The position numbers were made by a program, and so were the translations under genes. DNA of 6,152 nucleotides from Dermatophilaceae bacterium (GTDB lineage: Bacteria; Actinomycetota; Actinomycetes; Actinomycetales; Dermatophilaceae), in assembly GCA_013361975.1 (NCBI GenBank), contig JABFXB010000544.1, positions 1 through 6,152 on the forward strand, in the 5' to 3' direction. The notes beneath the pieces were generated by a model. It saw nothing but the letters and a program-made list of their open reading frames with translations, searched no databases and was not told the DNA's origin. Numbering within the stretch: position 1 is the first letter of the stretch; every line of letters begins with the position of its first letter. Positions 1 through 5,792 of the stretch are shown here, piece after piece.

Positions 1-247
1 CGTCGGCAGCGATGGCCGCCGTGAGCTCGGTGAGCTCCTGGCCTCGGAGCGTGGCCAGCGCAGCCGCACCCGCTCCGAACGCGTCGAAGGCGGGTGCCGC
101 CGCGGCCTCCGCCGCGGGCACCGCGTCGAGAGGGGTCGGATGCTGTGGCGTCGCCACGGCCGCGGGGGCGAGCACCGCGGCACCCACACCGCACGTGACG
201 ACGACCGCGCCGGTCGCGACGAGGGACCTGATCCTGCTGCGATTCAT
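1..247 (-). CDS. Exported protein of unknown function, N-terminal part (cut by left window edge)
   Basis: Reading the minus strand from ATG at 247-245 gives 82 residues, open to the window edge. The product starts MNRSRIRSL, a basic n-region with Arg3, Arg5 and Arg7. A hydrophobic stretch follows at about residues 9-32, ending in Ala30-Val31-Ala32, a good type I signal-peptidase site (AVA|TP). Cys19 lies inside the hydrophobic core but is preceded by Val-Val-Thr, which is a poor lipobox, so a lipoprotein is unlikely. After the signal comes an Ala/Pro-rich segment (about 33-62), then a segment that looks helical (about 62-82, with LRGQELTELT). AGGAG on the minus strand (complement of 254-258) sits 6 nt before the ATG, which supports this start. 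No catalytic domain is visible, so function is unknown. It is transcribed divergently from the two-component operon, which makes regulation by that system possible but unproven. Confidence 0.72.
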   Translation of the reverse strand, partial: MNRSRIRSLVATGAVVVTCGVGAAVLAPAAVATPQHPTPLDAVPAAEAAAAPAFDAFGAGAAALATLRGQELTELTAAIAAD

Positions 248-337
248 GCCGTACTCCTGCGTCGAGAGCCCCGAGGGAATGTGCGTCCAGTTTGTCCCTT
301 ATCACTGTTTCGCGCCATCGTTCTGGACTTCTTCGTG
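248..337. promoter_or_regulatory. Divergent intergenic region between exported-protein gene and two-component operon
   Basis: This 90-nt stretch separates two divergent start codons, 247 (minus) and 338 (plus), and must contain or lie close to the start signals for both genes. It is locally richer in A/T than its surroundings, notably at 288-310, as expected of a promoter. I could not assign a confident TANNNT -10 element on either strand. The minus-strand ribosome binding site lies at 254-258. The placement is inferred from gene arrangement rather than from a clear motif. Confidence 0.5.
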
Positions 338-1114
338 ATGATTCGAGCGGACTCCCAGCCAACTCCCAGCCAACATGCCGACACTGGGACCGTGGACACC
401 CAGACAGCGCCCGCGCCAGAGGCGCGCCTCCTCGTCGTCGAGGACGAGCCGAACATCCGTGAGCTGCTCGCGACGTCGCTGCGCTTCGCCGGCTTCGAGG
501 TCGAGACGGCCGGCGACGGCACCACCGCCCTCGCCATCGCGGCGGAGTCTGAGCCCGACCTCGTCGTGCTCGACGTCATGCTCCCCGACGTCGACGGCTT
601 CGAGGTGACGCGCCGACTGCGCGACCGCGGTCGCCAGCAGCCGATCGTCTTCGTCACCGCACGCGACGCGACCGGCGACAAGATCCAGGGCCTGACCGTG
701 GGCGGCGACGACTACGTGACCAAGCCGTTCAGCCTCGAGGAGGTCATCGCCCGCATCCGCGCGGTGCTGCGCCGCACGCGGGGTCAGATCGACGACGGCG
801 CCACCCTGAAGTTCCACGACCTCGAGCTGAACGAGGACTCCCACGAGGTGCGGCGAGGCGGCCGGGTCATCGACCTGTCCCCCACCGAGTTCAAGCTGCT
901 GCGCTACCTGCTGCTCAACCCGAACCGGGTGCTGTCGAAGCTGCAGATCCTCGACCACGTCTGGGACTACGACTTCCGCGGCGAGTCCGGCATCGTCGAG
1001 TCCTACATCTCCTACCTGCGGCGCAAGATCGACGCCGACGGGCCGTCGCTCATCCACACCAAGCGCGGCGTGGGTTACGTTCTGCGAGTGCCTCCCGAGC
1101 CGACCACCGCCTGA
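338..1114 (+). CDS. Two-component response regulator, OmpR/PhoP family
   Basis: DNA-binding transcription factor activated by phosphoryl transfer from its partner kinase. Numbering from ATG 338 (258 residues): the receiver domain covers about 30-144, with acidic pocket Glu35-Asp36, phospho-acceptor Asp79 (VVLDVMLPD), Thr107 and Lys129 (VTKPFSLEE). A winged-helix Trans_reg_C domain spans about 155-252, with LSPTEFKLLRYLL, ILDHVWDYDF, SYISYLRRKID and the closing HTKRGVGYVLR. These stretches resemble mycobacterial PhoP (recalled: GGDDYVTKPFSLEEV, LSPTEF.LLRY, ILDHVW.YDF) more than MprA. The start is uncertain: ATG 338 leaves a 30-residue lead, while in-frame GTG 392 gives 240 residues and a lead of about 12 before the receiver. 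Neither has a strong ribosome binding site. Frame and family are secure. The kinase gene starts 13 nt after the stop, so the two are almost certainly cotranscribed and partners. Confidence 0.95.
   Translation: MIRADSQPTPSQHADTGTVDTQTAPAPEARLLVVEDEPNIRELLATSLRFAGFEVETAGDGTTALAIAAESEPDLVVLDVMLPDVDGFEVTRRLRDRGRQQPIVFVTARDATGDKIQGLTVGGDDYVTKPFSLEEVIARIRAVLRRTRGQIDDGATLKFHDLELNEDSHEVRRGGRVIDLSPTEFKLLRYLLLNPNRVLSKLQILDHVWDYDFRGESGIVESYISYLRRKIDADGPSLIHTKRGVGYVLRVPPEPTTA
351..372. repeat. 11-bp perfect tandem duplication near the response-regulator start
   Basis: The unit ACTCCCAGCCA occurs twice back to back, at 351-361 and 362-372. If translation starts at 338 the repeat lies within codons 5-12; because 11 is not a multiple of three, the two copies are read in different frames. 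If translation starts at the GTG at 392, the repeat is in the untranslated leader. It may be a simple slippage duplication or a pair of regulator binding half-sites; the sequence does not decide between these. Confidence 0.6.
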
Positions 1115-1117
1115 CGC

Positions 1118-1121
1118 GGAG
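1118..1121 (+). promoter_or_regulatory. Ribosome binding site for the histidine kinase
   Basis: GGAG lies 6 nt before the GTG at 1128 and just after the response-regulator stop (1112-1114). It fixes the GTG as the start and indicates separate initiation within a shared transcript. Confidence 0.6.
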
Positions 1122-1127
1122 CCCGAC

Positions 1128-2651
1128 GTGACCCCACGGACGGCCTCCTCGCCCACGACCGCCCGGCCCTCCCTGCCGCGTCGGCTCGGCGCGGTGCCGC
1201 TGCGCTGGCGACTGCTCGGCGTCACCCTCGGCCTCATCGCCGTGGCGCTCGCCGTCACCTCGATCGTCGTGGGCGCGCTGCTGCGCGCCTACCTCCTCAG
1301 CCAGACGGAGCAGGAGCTCCAGGTCTACTCGACGAGCCTCGCCTCGGTCGAGCTCTCCGAGCTGAAGCAGCTCACCGGCTCCCGACTGCCGACCAACTTC
1401 ACCGCGCGCGTCGTCGACCTCTCGACCGGCCGGGTCGAGTCGCTCGGTGAGGCTGTCCTCGTCGAGGCCGCCCGGGCCGACATCCCCACGCCACGCGTCT
1501 CCGACCCGGACGTCGTCAAACGGTCGACGTTCCAGGTCGGCTCCGAGAGCGGCGAGGGCCAGTGGGTCGTGCTCGCGAGGCTCAACGTCGACCGCACCGC
1601 GATCGTCGTCGTGGCCCTGCCGGTGAAGCCGCTCGACGCGACCGTCAACCAGTTCCTCCTGTATGCCGCCGGCATCGGCGCGATCGCGCTGCTCCTCACG
1701 GCGCTGCTCGGCTGGTACCTCGTGCGGCGCACCTTCAGGCCGCTCACCCGCATCGAGGACACCGCCGCCAAGATCGCCGTCGGCGACCTCACGCAGCGCA
1801 TCGACGTGCCCGACAGCGACGACGAGGTCGCCTCGCTGTCGCGGTCGCTCAACGCCATGCTCGCCCGCATCGAGCAGAGCTTCGCCGTGCGCGAGGCCAA
1901 CGAGGCCAAGATGCGCCGCTTCATCGCCGACGCGTCGCACGAGCTGCGCACCCCTCTCGCGGCCGTCGGCGGCTACGCCGAGCTCTACCGGCAGGGCGCC
2001 CTGCCCACCGCCGACGCCGTCACCGGCGCGATGGGCCGCATCGAGTCCGAGGCGACCCGGATGAGCGGCCTCGTGGAGGATCTGCTCACCCTGGCGCGGC
2101 TCGACGGCGAGCGCCCGCTCGAGCTGCAGCCCGTCGACCTCGCGGTGCTCGCGGCCGACGCGGCCCAGGACGCCCGCACCATCGCGCCCGGCCGCCACAT
2201 CGTCGCGACCGGCATCAACGGCCCGATCGAGCCGACCGAGCTGCGCGCCGACGAGCAGCAGCTGCGCCAGGTGGTGACGAACCTCGTCACCAACGCCCGC
2301 GTGCACACACCCGACGGCACGCCCATCGAGATCCTCGTCGGCCGGGTCGACGTCGGCCACGTCGCCCTCCACGTGCGCGACCACGGTGCCGGCATCCCCG
2401 AGGAGGACCGCCAGAACGTCTTCGAGCGCTTCTACCGGGCCGACTGGTCACGCAGCCGCGGCAAGGGTGGCGGCAACGGCCTGGGCCTCGCCATCGTGCA
2501 GGCCATCGTGGCGGCGCACGGGGGCCACGTGCGGGTCCAGGAGACCCGGGGCGGGGGCGCGACCATCGTCGTGGAGCTGCCACGCCGGACCGCCCCCGAG
2601 GACGAACCGGTCGCGTCCGGCACCGGGCGCCAAGGCACAGCCGATTCTTAG
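1128..2651 (+). CDS. Membrane sensor histidine kinase (HAMP, HisKA, HATPase_c)
   Basis: Inner-membrane sensor that autophosphorylates on histidine using ATP and passes the phosphate to the regulator encoded just upstream. 507 residues from GTG 1128. A basic cytoplasmic N-terminus (1-28) precedes TM1 at about 29-53. The extracytoplasmic sensor, about 54-174, matches no domain I recognise. TM2 covers about 175-199 and leads into a HAMP linker at about 200-252 (RTFRPLTRIEDTA through NAMLARIEQ). The dimerisation/phosphoacceptor domain contains ASHELRTPL with phospho-acceptor His271. The ATPase domain shows the N-box Asn389 (NLVTNARVHTP), G1 DHGAGI (418-423), F-box FERFYR (432-437) and G2 GGGNGLGLAIV (447-457). 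All catalytic motifs are intact and the length is normal for the PhoR/MprB type. A hydrophilic tail of about 20 residues follows the ATPase domain. The signal is unknown; the downstream protease suggests envelope stress. Confidence 0.96.
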   Translation: MTPRTASSPTTARPSLPRRLGAVPLRWRLLGVTLGLIAVALAVTSIVVGALLRAYLLSQTEQELQVYSTSLASVELSELKQLTGSRLPTNFTARVVDLSTGRVESLGEAVLVEAARADIPTPRVSDPDVVKRSTFQVGSESGEGQWVVLARLNVDRTAIVVVALPVKPLDATVNQFLLYAAGIGAIALLLTALLGWYLVRRTFRPLTRIEDTAAKIAVGDLTQRIDVPDSDDEVASLSRSLNAMLARIEQSFAVREANEAKMRRFIADASHELRTPLAAVGGYAELYRQGALPTADAVTGAMGRIESEATRMSGLVEDLLTLARLDGERPLELQPVDLAVLAADAAQDARTIAPGRHIVATGINGPIEPTELRADEQQLRQVVTNLVTNARVHTPDGTPIEILVGRVDVGHVALHVRDHGAGIPEEDRQNVFERFYRADWSRSRGKGGGNGLGLAIVQAIVAAHGGHVRVQETRGGGATIVVELPRRTAPEDEPVASGTGRQGTADS

Positions 2652-2667
2652 GAACGGCACAACGCGG

Positions 2668-2680
2668 ACCCAAGCTGGGT
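2668..2680. repeat. Short inverted repeat between kinase and protease genes
   Basis: ACCCA (2668-2672) and TGGGT (2676-2680) are perfect 5-bp arms around AGC, within the 68-nt gap 2652-2719. It could be an operator half-site pair or a small hairpin in the intercistronic mRNA. The arms are short enough to arise by chance in GC-rich DNA. No convincing -10 element is visible in the gap, so the protease gene is more likely read through from the kinase than from its own promoter. Confidence 0.3.
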
Positions 2681-2708
2681 AGATGTCATGGAGGCAACAG
2701 CCCAGATC

Positions 2709-2717
2709 GAGGAGGAG
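2709..2717 (+). promoter_or_regulatory. Strong ribosome binding site for the HtrA-type protease
   Basis: The purine run GAGGAGGAG ends 2 nt before the ATG at 2720, and its first GAGG lies 7 nt before it. This is the best Shine-Dalgarno match of the operon and settles the protease start at 2720, although the frame stays open far upstream across the kinase gene. It suggests the protease is translated well. Confidence 0.75.
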
Positions 2718-2719
2718 CC

Positions 2720-3997
2720 ATGACCCTGGCACCCGAGGACCGCACGCAGCAGATCCCGCAGGCCGACTACTACAGCCAGCCCGCGCCGCCCAGCCAGCCG
2801 GCGACCCCGCCGCTCGGTGAGGGCAGCCGTCCCGGCCCGAAGCGCGATCGCCGCCTCGGCCAGACGGTCAGCGTCGCGCTCCTGGCTGCCGTCCTCGCGA
2901 GTGGCGGCACGTACGCCGTCACCCAGCTCGACGGCCAGGGCACGTCGACCACCACGACGCCGGCCGCCACGGCGACGACCAGCACGAACCAGAACTCCTC
3001 CCCCACCGTCGTGCAGGGCAACGCGACCGCGCCCGACTGGGGTGCCGTCGCAGCTGCGGTCGCGCCCAGCGTCGTCAGCATCGACGTGACGACCCAGCAG
3101 AGCTCGGGTGCCGGCTCCGGCGTGGTCTTCGACAAGAGCGGGCACATCCTGACCAACAACCACGTCGTCGAGGGCGCGGGCAGCAACGGCTCGATCACCG
3201 TCACGCTGAGCGACGGCCGCACCTACGACGCCACGGTCGTCGGCACCGACCCCTCGACCGACCTGGCCGTCATCAGGCTGAAGAGCGCGCCGAGCGACCT
3301 CACGCCGATCACGCTCGGCAACTCCGAGTCGCTCAAGGTCGGCGACCCGACCATGGCCGTCGGGAACCCCCTCGGCCTCTCGGGCACGGTGACCACGGGC
3401 ATCGTCTCCGCGCTCAACCGCCCGGTGAGCACCGGCACCTCGAGCGAGTCGCCGTTCGGCCAGCAGTCCTCGGGCAACGAGGTCGTGACGAACGCGATCC
3501 AGACCTCCGCCGCGATCAACCCCGGCAACTCCGGCGGCGCACTCGTCAACGCCAAGGGCGAGCTCATCGGCATCAACTCCTCGATCGCCTCGCTCGGCCA
3601 GAGCCAGGGCAGCCAGAGCGGCAACATCGGCATCGGCTTCGCCATCCCGGTCAAGGAGGCCAAGTCGATCGCCGACCAGCTGATCAAGAGCGGCAAGGCG
3701 GAGCACGCGTTCCTCGGCGTCAGCACCCGCGACACGGTCGTCACCGACGGCTCCGCCAAGCGCGCCGGCGCCCAGGTCGCGGCCGTGAGCAACGGCACCC
3801 CGGCCGCCAACGCCGGCATCAGGACCGGCGACGTCATCATCGCCGTCGACGGCCAGCGGGTCGACTCCGCGACGGCCCTCGTGGCCCAGATCCGCGAGAT
3901 GACCGCGGGCGAGAAGACGAAGCTCACGATCATCCGCGGCGGCTCCCGCCAGGACGTCGAGGTGACGCTCGCCGTCAAGCCGGACAGCACCAGCTGA
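2720..3997 (+). CDS. Membrane-anchored HtrA/DegP-type serine protease with PDZ domain
   Basis: Envelope quality-control endopeptidase that degrades misfolded exported proteins on the outer face of the membrane. 425 residues. Residues 1-47 are Pro/Gln/Tyr-rich, end in a basic stretch (KRDRR) and should be cytoplasmic. A single transmembrane anchor at about 48-67 (VSVALLAAVLASGGTYAV) is followed by a Thr/Ser/Ala-rich linker (about 72-103). The trypsin-like domain, about 105-312, has the full triad: His148 (LTNNHVV), Asp181 (STDLAVI) and Ser271 (NPGNSGGALV), with GNPLGLSGTVTTGIVSALN (215-233) shaping the pocket as in the family. One PDZ domain follows at about 328-420 (FLGVSTRD, GTPAANAGIRTGDVIIAVDGQ). 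Length and order match actinobacterial PepD/HtrA proteins. It lies 68 nt after the kinase, as pepD follows mprAB in mycobacteria, so joint transcription and control by the two-component system are likely. Confidence 0.96.
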   Translation: MTLAPEDRTQQIPQADYYSQPAPPSQPATPPLGEGSRPGPKRDRRLGQTVSVALLAAVLASGGTYAVTQLDGQGTSTTTTPAATATTSTNQNSSPTVVQGNATAPDWGAVAAAVAPSVVSIDVTTQQSSGAGSGVVFDKSGHILTNNHVVEGAGSNGSITVTLSDGRTYDATVVGTDPSTDLAVIRLKSAPSDLTPITLGNSESLKVGDPTMAVGNPLGLSGTVTTGIVSALNRPVSTGTSSESPFGQQSSGNEVVTNAIQTSAAINPGNSGGALVNAKGELIGINSSIASLGQSQGSQSGNIGIGFAIPVKEAKSIADQLIKSGKAEHAFLGVSTRDTVVTDGSAKRAGAQVAAVSNGTPAANAGIRTGDVIIAVDGQRVDSATALVAQIREMTAGEKTKLTIIRGGSRQDVEVTLAVKPDSTS

Positions 3998-4000
3998 CCG

Positions 4001-4047
4001 GTCCCCGATCCCCGCGCCGGGGACGCAAGGGGGTGTGCACCGCCCCC
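4001..4047 (+). terminator. Tandem GC-rich hairpins after the protease gene, possible terminator
   Basis: Starting 3 nt after the protease stop, TCCCCG (4009-4014) pairs with CGGGGA (4018-4023) around CGC; alternatively GTCCCC (4001-4006) pairs with GGGGAC (4019-4024). A second hairpin pairs GGGGG (4029-4033) with CCCCC (4043-4047). Neither is followed by a T-run, so this is not a canonical intrinsic terminator, but GC-rich hairpins without a U-tract are common after actinobacterial operons. The position at the operon end is the main support. Confidence 0.45.
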
Positions 4048-4089
4048 ACGTGACCCCGGGCGAGGCCAACCACCCCGACGCCACTGACG

Positions 4090-4169
4090 ACGTATGCCGT
4101 CGGGCTGCCTCCGTCGCCGGCCACCACGCTCCCGGTGGCCGGCGACAACGCTGCCCGGCCGGCATACGT
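4090..4169. repeat. Nested 80-nt inverted repeat (cruciform or structured RNA)
   Basis: The inner part is a perfect 13-bp stem: GTCGCCGGCCACC (4113-4125) pairs with GGTGGCCGGCGAC (4134-4146) around an 8-nt loop. It is enclosed by an outer stem: ACGTATGCCG (4090-4099) pairs with CGGCATACGT (4160-4169), 10 bp. After an asymmetric internal loop (T4100 against 4158-4159), CGGGC (4101-4105) pairs with GCCCG (4153-4157). That makes 28 base pairs in one coaxial arrangement with an internal loop at 4106-4112 / 4147-4152. It lies in noncoding DNA between two same-strand genes. It may be a strong terminator for the protease operon, an untranslated RNA, or a small palindromic repeat of the genome; there is no T-run after it. 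The pairing is directly visible, the role is inferred. Confidence 0.75.
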
Positions 4170-4192
4170 GGTCGGCCGCACACGTGGTCGGC
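4166..4192. repeat. 11-bp direct repeat upstream of the SDR promoter
   Basis: ACGTGGTCGGC occurs at 4166-4176 and again at 4182-4192, a 16-bp period. The first copy overlaps the last four bases of the outer arm of the nested inverted repeat. The second ends about 43 bp upstream of the -10 element at 4235. Spacing and position would suit an activator binding site, but the repeat could equally be a by-product of a local duplication. Confidence 0.45.
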
Positions 4193-4234
4193 GGAGACGA
4201 GCCCGACGATTCGGGGAGCACCGGGCCCCACGCG

Positions 4235-4247
4235 TACCCTTGCGCGG
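4235..4247 (+). promoter_or_regulatory. Leaderless promoter (-10 TACCCT) for the SDR gene
   Basis: TACCCT (4235-4240) fits the actinobacterial -10 pattern TANNNT and is followed by only 6 nt before the GTG at 4247. Transcription would begin at or next to the first base of the start codon, giving a leaderless mRNA. There is no Shine-Dalgarno sequence before this GTG, which agrees. A weak -35 candidate, TTCGGG (4210-4215), lies 19 bp upstream. Confidence 0.6.
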
Positions 4248-5776
4248 TGAGTGAGACCGAGACAGAGCTCGACGAGCTGGACCCTGCCGCCGTCGTGCGC
4301 CTCGACCCCGAGGACGTCGCGACCGCGGTGCGCGTGCTGGCCCTCGCCCCGTCGCTCGATCTCGACGACCCCGACTTCGAGACCCTGAAGCGCGCGGCGT
4401 CGCTGATGTACAAGCGGCTCAAGAAGGACCGGCGCAACGCCAAGACATGGGCCGAGCGCAAGGCCGACCGTCAGGTCATCGCGTCCACCGCCACCGGCTC
4501 GCCGATGCGCATCGACGACGAGACCAAGGGAATCCCCCTGGTGTCCAATGCTTCTGGCGCCTTCGCGGGAGAGCTGATCAACCCGCGCGGCTGCTACATC
4601 TGCAAGAGGGACTACACGCTCGTCGACGCCTTCTACCACTGGCTGTGTCCCGAGTGCGCAGCCTCCAGCCACGCCAAGCGCGACCAGCGCACCGACCTCA
4701 CCGGCAAGCGGGCGCTGCTCACCGGGGGCCGCGCCAAGATCGGCATGTACATCGCCCTGCGCCTGCTGCGCGACGGCGCCCACACCACGATCACGACGCG
4801 CTTCCCGAAGGACGCGATGCGCCGGTTCGCGTCGATGGACGACTCGGCGGACTGGATCCACCGGCTCAAGATCGTCGGCATCGACCTGCGCGACCCCACC
4901 CAGGTCGTCGCGCTCGCCGACGAGGTGTCCGCCGCCGGGCCGCTCGACATCCTCATCAACAACGCCGCCCAGACGGTGCGCCGCTCCCCCGGCGCCTACA
5001 GCAACCTCGTCGAGCTCGAGTCGGCCCCGCTGCCCGACGGCGTCGCGCTGCCGGAGATGGTGACCTTCGACCGCATCAGCGAGGCCCACCCCGCCTCCAT
5101 CGCCGGCGCGCTCGAGAACCACGCGATCGCCCACCACGACGGCGAGAGCGTCGAGCACGCCATCGCGGCCCAGAGCGCGGCGTCGATGACAGCCCTCGCG
5201 CTCGAGGCCGGCCACGCGAGCCTGGAGGCGCACCTCGCCGGCACTGCGGTGGACGCCGGCGGCCTGCTGCCCGACCTGCAGCGCAACAACTCCTGGACCC
5301 AGAAGGTCGAGGAGGTCGACCCGCTCGAGCTGCTCGAGGTGCAGCTGTGCAACTCGACCGCCCCGTTCATCCTCGTCTCGCGGCTGCGCCCGGCGATGCG
5401 GGCCGCGATCGCCGCGGGTGCCCGACGCGCGTACGTCGTCAACGTCTCGGCCATGGAGGGGCAGTTCTCGCGCCGCTACAAGGGGCCGGGGCACCCGCAC
5501 ACCAACATGGCCAAGGCCGCCCTCAACATGCTGACGCGCACGAGCGCCGGTGAGATGTTCGAGTCCGACCGCATCCTCATGACAGCCGTCGACACGGGCT
5601 GGATCACCGACGAGCGTCCCCACGACGAGAAGCTGCGCATCGCCGCGGAGGGCTGGCACGCGCCCCTCGACCTCGTCGACGGCGCCGCGCGCGTCTACGA
5701 CCCGATCGTGCGCGGCGAAGCCGGCGAGGACCTCTACGGCTGCTTCGTCAAGGACTACGAGCCCAGCCCCTGGTGA
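4247..5776 (+). CDS. SDR-fold oxidoreductase-like protein with N-terminal zinc-ribbon motif
   Basis: 509 residues from GTG 4247, chosen because of the leaderless promoter; the frame is open further upstream but that part crosses the inverted repeat. An acidic, mostly helical N-terminus (1-80) leads to a zinc-ribbon-like set of cysteines, Cys116/Cys119 (CYIC) and Cys134/Cys137 (CPEC). A Rossmann-fold short-chain dehydrogenase domain begins at about 153: TGGRAKIG (159-166) for dinucleotide binding, DLRD (213-216), and NNAAQT (238-243). About 125 residues separate NNAA from the helix carrying the presumed active-site Asn369, far more than in classical SDRs, so there is a large Ala-rich insertion (about 250-355). 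NVS with Ser401 is followed by HTNMAK: Lys423 is present but the usual catalytic Tyr position is Thr419; Tyr411 lies nearby. NAD(P) binding is likely. Substrate, and whether it is a true dehydrogenase, are unknown. Confidence 0.85.
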   Translation: MSETETELDELDPAAVVRLDPEDVATAVRVLALAPSLDLDDPDFETLKRAASLMYKRLKKDRRNAKTWAERKADRQVIASTATGSPMRIDDETKGIPLVSNASGAFAGELINPRGCYICKRDYTLVDAFYHWLCPECAASSHAKRDQRTDLTGKRALLTGGRAKIGMYIALRLLRDGAHTTITTRFPKDAMRRFASMDDSADWIHRLKIVGIDLRDPTQVVALADEVSAAGPLDILINNAAQTVRRSPGAYSNLVELESAPLPDGVALPEMVTFDRISEAHPASIAGALENHAIAHHDGESVEHAIAAQSAASMTALALEAGHASLEAHLAGTAVDAGGLLPDLQRNNSWTQKVEEVDPLELLEVQLCNSTAPFILVSRLRPAMRAAIAAGARRAYVVNVSAMEGQFSRRYKGPGHPHTNMAKAALNMLTRTSAGEMFESDRILMTAVDTGWITDERPHDEKLRIAAEGWHAPLDLVDGAARVYDPIVRGEAGEDLYGCFVKDYEPSPW

Positions 5777-5792
5777 CCCACGTCCGACGCGC

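Noticed and set aside
21..38. Tandem GTGAGCTC copies with 9-bp period inside the exported-protein gene
   Set aside because: They encode the short in-frame repeat Glu-Leu-Thr Glu-Leu-Thr; two copies of a codon triplet are not a meaningful repeat element.
2651..2686. GGAAC at 2651-2655 as the -35 of an ECF sigma (SigE-like) promoter for the protease
   Set aside because: No matching CGTT-type -10 element occurs at the required 16-18 nt spacing, so one half-site alone is not enough.
1562..2719. Upstream extension of the protease reading frame across the kinase gene
   Set aside because: The extra residues are Arg/Ala/Pro/His-rich out-of-frame translation of the kinase gene. The strong ribosome binding site at 2709-2717 and the normal HtrA length fix the start at 2720.
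4090..4169. The nested inverted repeat as an RNA target of the nearby ANTAR protein
   Set aside because: ANTAR targets are two adjacent stem-loops, each with a 6-nt loop. This element is one nested structure with an 8-nt terminal loop, so it does not fit.
4094..4246. Upstream in-frame extension of the SDR gene from ATG 4094
   Set aside because: The added 51 codons run through the nested inverted repeat, have no ribosome binding site and no recognisable protein character, while a leaderless promoter fits GTG 4247.
2648..5659. Very long open frame on the minus strand (1003 codons) spanning the protease and SDR genes
   Set aside because: It is opposite two well-supported genes with complete family motifs; its translation is low-complexity Arg/Gly/Ala/Asp/Val-rich and shows no domain. 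Long antisense frames are expected in such GC-rich DNA. The same applies to minus-strand frames at 302-1258 and 1050-2384.
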